This document shows positions 59,327-64,000 of a stretch of DNA of 64,000 bases, piece by piece. This stretch comes from Bradyrhizobium sp. 195 (lineage in GTDB: Bacteria; Pseudomonadota; Alphaproteobacteria; Rhizobiales; Xanthobacteraceae). Made by a program: the position numbers and the translations under genes. The DNA lies in NCBI RefSeq assembly GCF_023101665.1, contig NZ_CP082161.1:496001-560000 (forward strand), given 5' to 3'. How positions within the stretch are numbered: the first letter of the stretch is position 1; every line of letters begins with the position of its first letter. Under the pieces are notes generated by a model. The model saw only the letters and a list, made by a program, of their open reading frames with translations. It was not told where the DNA came from and made no database searches.

Positions 59327-59758
59327 ATGTCCACCATCGCCTTCGATCAATTTGCCCTCACCCGAATCGCCGATTTCGCGCGCTCGCTCTCGCGGCTGCA
59401 TCAGGCGGCGCGGCGCCAGAGGATCGACGACGACCAGTTCGACCGCGAATTCAACGCGGTGTGCCAGTCGATCTGGGGCTACACCATCGACGACGTCAGC
59501 GATGATCTGTTCTCGACCGAGGATCATCTGTTTCTCGATGCGCTGGACGAAGCGCATGCGCGCATCTTCGCGGCCGAGCAGGGCTACGACCTCGTTGGTG
59601 ATCAGGGCATGCTGACGGACTGGTGGGGCTTCTGCTGGATGATCCTGGCCGAGAAGCGCGGCCTCCTGACGCCGGACAACCGTGCCGCCGCACGCGCGGC
59701 GATTGAAGAGAAATATCTGGCGGCGCCGAACGTGATCGGGGTGATCATCGGGAGGTGA
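59327..59758 (+). CDS. Uncharacterised 143-residue protein
   Basis: A soluble, acidic, mostly helical protein: FDQFALTRIADFARSLSRLHQAARRQRIDDDQFDREFNAVCQSIWGYTIDDVSDD, then LDALDEAHARIFAAEQGYDLVGDQGMLTDWWGFCWMILAEKRGLL. No family is recognised and no signal or membrane segment is seen. The ATG at 59327 follows GCGAGGA. The frame is open 15 codons upstream without a site. It is monocistronic between the pdeM terminator and a family E palindrome. Confidence 0.75.
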   Translation: MSTIAFDQFALTRIADFARSLSRLHQAARRQRIDDDQFDREFNAVCQSIWGYTIDDVSDDLFSTEDHLFLDALDEAHARIFAAEQGYDLVGDQGMLTDWWGFCWMILAEKRGLLTPDNRAAARAAIEEKYLAAPNVIGVIIGR

Positions 59759-59771
59759 TCGCGCCATACTC

Positions 59772-59859
59772 CGTCATTGCGAGCGTAGCGAAGCAATCCA
59801 GGATCTTTCCGCGGAGGAAGTCTGGATTGCTTCGTCGCAAGGGCTCCTCGCAATGACGG
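59772..59859. repeat. Intergenic palindrome, family E copy 2
   Basis: CCGTCATTGCGAGCGTAGCG with AAGCAATCCAG at the left, CTGGATTGCTTCGTCG and GGGCTCCTCGCAATGACGG at the right. Shorter sibling of 8443-8560, lying between convergent genes. Confidence 0.9.
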
Positions 59860-59877
59860 CGTGGTGAGAGTTTGGGC

Positions 59878-60684
59878 TTAATCCAATCCCGCGCGCTTCG
59901 CCGATTTCTGCGCCGCCGCCTTCGGCACCGTTACGTCAGGCAGCGTCTCACGCACGATCTCCGCAGCCGGCGCATCTGCCGACACCGTCTCTGCCCGCAC
60001 CGGCGCCACCTTCATCTCGCCGAGCCTCGCGCGGACCTGCGCGGTGAGGCCGGGATAGGAGGCGACAGGGGTGAAGTCCGCCGCCTGGTCGTTGCCGACG
60101 CGGATGCCGGTATAGGCGACGAGGCCGTCAGTGGTGGCGATCACGTCGCCGGCCTTCAGCGAGGAGTCCAGCGCGAGATCGACCGGGGCAAGGCCGACCG
60201 GCTCGCGCCCGTTGCAGGTGCAGTCGGCGCGCAGCGCCTTGCGGTAGGCGAACGCGTTCTCGCTGTCGGCGTAGCGTTCGCCGGTCTGCGAAGCGGCACC
60301 GTCGATCGAGGAGCCGAAAAAGACCTTGGTCGCGGCGGCAGGACAGAACGCCTGACACATCTGTGCCGGCGAGGCGAGGCCGCGCATCAGCGGAAAATAC
60401 TTGCCGTCGCAGCTGCGTACGCAGAAGGCCGGGCCCGAACCGCCTGCCGCGGCAGCGCGTGTCGGCGGCACATATTGCGGGGTCGCGGCATTTTGCTGAC
60501 CGGTGAAGGGATCGGTGTAGGAACTCGCCTGCTGCGGCACCTCACGTTGCGGCCGCTGCTGCATGCCGCCGAAGAAGAAGTCGAACAGGCCTTCGGCCGA
60601 AACCGGGGCCGGAGCTGCAAGCAGCGGGGCTGCCAGTGTGGCGGCTATGAGCATCGCGCGACGCCGCCGGCGCGCATGGGACAT
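59878..60684 (-). CDS. DUF2865 domain secreted protein
   Basis: A 268-residue exported protein. Basic N-terminus then a signal helix (residues about 10-30, AMLIAATLAAPLLAAPAPVSAEG). DUF2865 core: AFCVRSCDGKYFPLMRGLASPAQMCQAFCPAAATKVFFGSSIDGAAS...TCNGREPVGLAPVDLALDSSLKAGD, with six cysteines probably in disulfides. The C-terminal part is Ala/Val-rich and variable. The role is unknown; the family is frequent in Rhizobiales. An in-frame TTG four codons upstream exists. It is monocistronic, ends beside the family E palindrome, and pyrE lies upstream on the same strand. Confidence 0.88.
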   Translation of the reverse strand: MSHARRRRRAMLIAATLAAPLLAAPAPVSAEGLFDFFFGGMQQRPQREVPQQASSYTDPFTGQQNAATPQYVPPTRAAAAGGSGPAFCVRSCDGKYFPLMRGLASPAQMCQAFCPAAATKVFFGSSIDGAASQTGERYADSENAFAYRKALRADCTCNGREPVGLAPVDLALDSSLKAGDVIATTDGLVAYTGIRVGNDQAADFTPVASYPGLTAQVRARLGEMKVAPVRAETVSADAPAAEIVRETLPDVTVPKAAAQKSAKRAGLD

Positions 60685-60902
60685 GATTGTACGCAATGCT
60701 CACTCCACCCGACGCTACTGAACCGGCCAAGACCAGCGAGGTCTTGGCACATGATTCACCATAAAGCGGGATGGTAAATGAGCAGTTGAGCGGAGGCGGT
60801 TTCAAGTCGAGGCCGTGACCTCTTTGAGGCCGGACCCAGCTTCCGACGGATCGTTGCTTCCGGGCCACGCCCGGGCATGCCGGCGTGGGCTTTTTTTCGG
60901 AC

Positions 60903-61466
60903 TCAAGCCTTCAAGAATTCCGAGGCCTTGTACAGCGAGCGGAACGGCAGGCCGGCCGCACCGAACGTATCGGTAGCACCTTCCTCGCGGTCGACCATGG
61001 TCAGCACCAGCACGACCTCGGCGCCGGTCTCGCGCACGGATTCCACCGCCTTCATCGCCGAGCCGCCGGTAGTGGTGACGTCCTCGACGATCACGACGCG
61101 CTTGCCCTCCAGCGTCTCGCCTTTCGGCAGGCCTTCGATCGCGAGCTTGGCGCCGTGCTCCTTCGGCTTCTTGCGCACGAAGAAGGCTGCGATCGGATGG
61201 CCCTTGATCCAGGAGATCTGCGCCAATGCGCCAGCGAGCGGCACCGCGCCCATCTCGAGGCCGCCGATGAAATCGAGGTTGTCGTCCTTCAGCGCCTCAT
61301 AGGTCAGCTCGGCGAGCAGGGTCGCCCCCTCGGGGTCGAGCATGGTCGGCTTGAGGTTGAAGTAGAAATCGCTCTTGCGGCCTGACGCGAGCGTCACCTC
61401 GCCGCGGCCGAAGGAGCGCCGACGGATGATTTCGAACAGGCGGGCGCGGGAGGCAGATTTCGACAC
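60903..61466 (-). CDS. pyrE: Orotate phosphoribosyltransferase
   Basis: Makes orotidine 5'-phosphate from orotate and PRPP in pyrimidine synthesis. The 187-residue protein has [53 protein letters not shown] (flexible catalytic loop) and the PRPP-binding motif [21 protein letters not shown]. The start is GTG at 61466. The gene stands alone with a 218-bp upstream-to-next gap toward DUF2865; pyrD is at 42138. Confidence 0.96.
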   Translation of the reverse strand: MSKSASRARLFEIIRRRSFGRGEVTLASGRKSDFYFNLKPTMLDPEGATLLAELTYEALKDDNLDFIGGLEMGAVPLAGALAQISWIKGHPIAAFFVRKKPKEHGAKLAIEGLPKGETLEGKRVVIVEDVTTTGGSAMKAVESVRETGAEVVLVLTMVDREEGATDTFGAAGLPFRSLYKASEFLKA

Positions 61467-61652
61467 GACGGTCCCTCGAACAGCTTTTTAGAGGAGGCGG
61501 AATTTATCCGCGACGGCCGCGACATTCCAGAGGGGGCGTCCCTCGTCAACAGGGATCGGGCCATCCAGGGCTGCCGGTTGTGGGGGCGCGACCTTCTGGA
61601 GTAGTTGAGAGCCCAAGTCGGGGCACGACGCCTCCTCGGGAAGGACATGGGA

Positions 61653-62279
61653 ATGACCATCGAGCTGCACACCTGGAACACGCCGAACGGCCGCAAGATC
61701 TCGGTTGCGCTGGAGGAGATGGGGCTTCCCTACAAGGTGATCCCGGTGAACATTACCAAGGGCGAGCAGATGGCGCCGGGGTTCCTCAAGCTCTCCCCGA
61801 ACAACAAGATCCCCGCGATCGTCGACCCCGAGGGCCCGGACGGCAAGCCCGTCAGCATCTTCGAATCGGGCGCGATCCTGCTCTATCTCGGTGAAAAGAC
61901 CGGCAAATTCCTGCCGAAATCGCTCAGCGCCCGTATCCCCGTGTACGAATGGCTGATGTGGCAGATGGGCGGCTTCGGCCCGATGCCCGGCCAGGTGCAC
62001 CATTTCATCGCGCTCGAGAACGAGCAGGACCGTGCCTACGGCCTGAAGCGCTACATGGCCGAGACGCGCCGGCTCTACGGCGTGCTCGACCGCCGGCTCG
62101 AGGGGCACGACTTCGTCGCCGGCGACCTCTCGATTGCCGATTTTGCCATCCTGGGCTGGGCCTGGCGCCATCCTCGCCACAAGGTTGAGCTGGCGGACTT
62201 CCCCAACGTCAAGCGCTGGTATGAGGCCCTGATCGCCCGTCCGGCCGTGAAGCGGGGCATGGACGCGAAGCTGGATTGA
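61653..62279 (+). CDS. Glutathione S-transferase family protein
   Basis: A 208-residue GST-fold protein. The thioredoxin-like domain has TIELHTWNTPNGRKISVALEEMGLPYKVIPVNI, NNKIPAIVD (cis-Pro) and FESGAILLYLGEKTG (glutathione-binding ES); the helical domain has DLSIADFAILGWAWR. This is the Ure2p/YfcG-like pattern, active as disulfide-bond reductase in E. coli. GGGAAGGA is seven bases before ATG 61653; ATG 61647 is too near it. The substrate is unknown. Confidence 0.92.
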   Translation: MTIELHTWNTPNGRKISVALEEMGLPYKVIPVNITKGEQMAPGFLKLSPNNKIPAIVDPEGPDGKPVSIFESGAILLYLGEKTGKFLPKSLSARIPVYEWLMWQMGGFGPMPGQVHHFIALENEQDRAYGLKRYMAETRRLYGVLDRRLEGHDFVAGDLSIADFAILGWAWRHPRHKVELADFPNVKRWYEALIARPAVKRGMDAKLD

Positions 62280-62287
62280 TTGGACGG

Positions 62288-62392
62288 TGTCATCGCCCGC
62301 GAAGGCGGGCGATCCAGTATTCCAGAGGCGGCGGTGATTGAGCTGAGAGGCCACGGCGTACTGGATGCCCCGGTCAAGCCGGGGCATGACAG
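62288..62392. repeat. Intergenic palindrome, family D copy 4
   Basis: TGTCATCGCCCGCGAAGGCG and GATCCAGTATTCC at the left, GGCGTACTGGATGCCCCGG and CAAGCCGGGGCATGACA at the right. It separates the convergent GST and LysE genes and is nearly identical in plan to 19421-19524. Confidence 0.9.
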
Positions 62393-62398
62393 TGTGCC

Positions 62399-63037
62399 TC
62401 ACACCTTCTTCGCTTCCACCGCCATCCGCACCGCGAGACCCGCCAGCACCGTGCCCATCAGCCAGCGCTGCACCAGCATCCAGCTCGGCCGGTTCGTCAG
62501 GAACAGCGCGATCGATCCGGCCGCGAGCGCGATCATCGCATTGACGCTGACGCTGATCGCGATCTGGATCGCCCCCAACACCACCGACTGCGCCAGCACG
62601 CTGCCGGCGGCGGGATCGATGAACTGCGGCAGCAGCGCCAGATAGAGCATCGCGATCTTCGGGTTGAGCAGGTTGGTGACGAAGCCCATCGCGAACAATT
62701 TGCGCGGGCTGTCCATGGCGAGCTGCTTCACCTGGAATGGCGAGCGCCCGCCCGGTTTCACCGCCTGCCACGCAAGCCACAACAGATAACCCGCACCGGC
62801 GAAGCGCAGCGCGTCATAAGCAAAGGGAATGGCGAGCAAGAGCGCCGTGATGCCGAACGCCGCACACAGCATGTAGAACACGAAGCCGAGTGCTACGCCG
62901 CCGAGCGAGACGATGCCGGCCGCAGGCCCCTGCGTGATCGAGCGCGAGATCAGATAGATCATGTTCGGCCCGGGCGTGAGCACGAGACCGAGGCAGACGA
63001 GAGCGAAGCCGAGCAGGGCGGAGGTGTGGGGCATCAT
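62399..63037 (-). CDS. LysE family amino-acid exporter
   Basis: A 212-residue membrane protein with six helices. The family opening TSALLGFALVCLGLVLTPGPNMIYLISRSITQG contains the conserved TPGPN; then GYLLWLAWQAV and GFVTNLLNPKIAMLYLALLPQFI with the second conserved NPK. RhtB-type members export amino acids such as homoserine, threonine or lysine. Two adjacent ATGs (63037 and 63034) are both possible. It converges on the GST gene. Confidence 0.93.
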   Translation of the reverse strand: MMPHTSALLGFALVCLGLVLTPGPNMIYLISRSITQGPAAGIVSLGGVALGFVFYMLCAAFGITALLLAIPFAYDALRFAGAGYLLWLAWQAVKPGGRSPFQVKQLAMDSPRKLFAMGFVTNLLNPKIAMLYLALLPQFIDPAAGSVLAQSVVLGAIQIAISVSVNAMIALAAGSIALFLTNRPSWMLVQRWLMGTVLAGLAVRMAVEAKKV

Positions 63038-63136
63038 TGGACCGGTGCGGAAGACGGCACGGTTCTAATATGCGCGGCCTCGTGGGGCCATCGCGCAATT
63101 GCTCGGAGGACAATTGAGGGTGTTGCGCAGGTGCGC

Positions 63137-63167
63137 TCCCTCGCCCCGCACTTGCGGGGAGAGGTGA
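63137..63167. repeat. Family F fragment
   Basis: CTCCCTCGCCCCGCACTTGC then GGGGAGAGGTG, a one-ended piece of the CT/GA-rich palindrome, placed just beyond the polA stop. Confidence 0.5.
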
Positions 63168-63173
63168 AGAAAA

Positions 63174-64000
63174 TCAGTGCGCCTCGTCCCAGTTGTTCGC
63201 CGCCCGCGCGTCCACATGCAGCGGCACCGAGAGCAGCACGGCCGGGAACGGCGCGTCCTGCATGACGTGCTGCACGACGGGGAGCGTCGCCTCGACCTCG
63301 GCGTCCGGCACCTCGAAGATCAATTCGTCATGCACCTGCAGCAGCATCTGCGCCGACAGCTTCTTTGCGGCGAGGGCATCCTCGACCCGCGTCATGGCGC
63401 GGCGGATGATGTCGGCCGCGGTGCCCTGGAGCCGCGCGTTGATCGCGGCACGCTCATTGAAGGCGCGCACCGAGGCGTTGGACGCCTTGATGTCGGGATA
63501 GTGCATCTTCCGGCCGAACAGCGTGGTGACGTAGCCGTGGCTCCGGCAGAAATCGCGCGTCTCGTCCATGTAGGCGCGGATGCCGGGGAAGCGCTCGAAA
63601 TATTTCTTGATATAGGCGGACGCTTCCTCGCGCGCGATGCCGAGCTGGTTGGCGAGGCCGAACGCCGAGATGCCGTAGATGATGCCGAAATTGATCGCCT
63701 TGGCGCGGCGGCGAATTTCGCTCGGCATGCCCTGGATCGGCACCCCGAACATTTCCGACGCGGTCATGGCGTGAATGTCGAGCCCGTCGCGGAACGCCTG
63801 CTTCAGCACAGGAATGTCGGCGATCTCGGCCAGCAGCCGCAGCTCGATCTGCGAATAATCCGCGGAGACAAGCTTGTGCCCGGGCGTCGCAATGAAGGCG
63901 CGGCGGATCTTGCGGCCATCCTCGGTGCGCACCGGGATGTTCTGCAGATTCGGCTCGTTCGACGACAGCCGGCCCGTCGTGGTTGCTGCCAGCGCGTAGG
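63174..64000 (-). CDS. polA: DNA polymerase I (C-terminal part)
   Basis: Polymerase domain end of PolA, used in lagging-strand maturation and repair. The frame is open to the window edge, so the N-terminal nuclease domains are not seen. Visible: TTGRLSSNEPNLQNIPVRTE, motif A VSADYSQIELR, the O-helix RRAKAINFGIIYGISAFGLA, and motif C LLQVHDELIFE. The gene ends in NNWDEAH as family members do. A short family F fragment follows the stop. Confidence 0.97.
   Translation of the reverse strand, partial: YALAATTTGRLSSNEPNLQNIPVRTEDGRKIRRAFIATPGHKLVSADYSQIELRLLAEIADIPVLKQAFRDGLDIHAMTASEMFGVPIQGMPSEIRRRAKAINFGIIYGISAFGLANQLGIAREEASAYIKKYFERFPGIRAYMDETRDFCRSHGYVTTLFGRKMHYPDIKASNASVRAFNERAAINARLQGTAADIIRRAMTRVEDALAAKKLSAQMLLQVHDELIFEVPDAEVEATLPVVQHVMQDAPFPAVLLSVPLHVDARAANNWDEAH

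Noticed and set aside
61488..62780. A 430-codon minus-strand frame opposite GST and running into the LysE gene
   Set aside because: It crosses a family D palindrome and is out of frame with both real genes; no motif.

Overview
The window is a GC-rich (low-to-mid 60s % by eye) chromosomal segment of an alphaproteobacterium, most likely Bradyrhizobium or a close Nitrobacteraceae relative. The evidence is a GcrA cell-cycle regulator with GANTC sites in front of it, a SAM-II riboswitch on metZ, a class I lysyl-tRNA synthetase, and many intergenic palindromes of types I associate with Bradyrhizobium. It reads as core genome with metabolic accessory genes. I see no integrase, transposase, phage module or CRISPR array.

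Layout. 1-2874: end of the phosphate operon (pstA-pstB-phoU-phoB). 3115-7513: gcrA, then argD-argF and hslO (Hsp33). 7514-8756: a gene-free block of stacked palindromes and decayed repeat DNA. 8757-12350: apaG, then opgC with two SGNH-hydrolase-fold genes, the first of which has lost its catalytic residues. 12461-15019: metZ behind a promoter, SAM-II riboswitch and attenuator, divergent from dcd. 15189-21348: PAS protein, a protein of uncertain function, MATE exporter, Met/Gly-rich secreted protein, SRPBCC and VOC proteins, a membrane protein and an AraC regulator. 21443-24995: O6-alkylguanine methyltransferase, tRNA-Gly(CCC), epoxide-hydrolase-like enzyme, and an XRE-cupin regulator with two acetyltransferases. 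25090-33791: a sugar catabolic cluster (LacI regulator, xylulokinase, xylose isomerase, three-part ABC importer, aldose dehydrogenase, lactonase). 33993-36229: orphan branched-chain-type binding protein and a TPR methyltransferase.

36389-39309 and 55715-59025 carry the two halves of the ligase-associated DNA repair set: exonuclease plus ATP-dependent ligase in one place, Lhr-type helicase plus PdeM nuclease in the other, 16.4 kb apart. The ligase carries an in-frame palindromic repeat of about 170 bp. Between them lie a small membrane protein, an MBL hydrolase, a second MATE exporter, pyrD with a DUF952 gene, an S24-type repressor lacking its Ser/Lys dyad, DUF3237 and SnoaL-like genes, a TetR regulator with a clear operator, alpha-carbonic anhydrase, lysK, an orphan amino-acid binding protein, SCO1 with a tiny membrane partner, a ClpP-like periplasmic protein, an FAD dehydrogenase, an esterase and RidA. 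The right end holds an unknown 143-residue gene behind a possible structured leader, a DUF2865 protein, pyrE, a glutathione transferase, a LysE exporter and the end of polA.

The strongest leads are the palindrome inside the ligase, palindromes that supply the stop codons of two genes, the dead/live hydrolase pair beside opgC, six GANTC sites in 213 bp upstream of gcrA, the terminator-like hairpin at the argD start site, and a mutually exclusive RNA fold at 59079-59178. Start codons were chosen from Shine-Dalgarno spacing and family length; alternatives are named where they matter. Family assignments come from recognising motifs by eye, with no database search.
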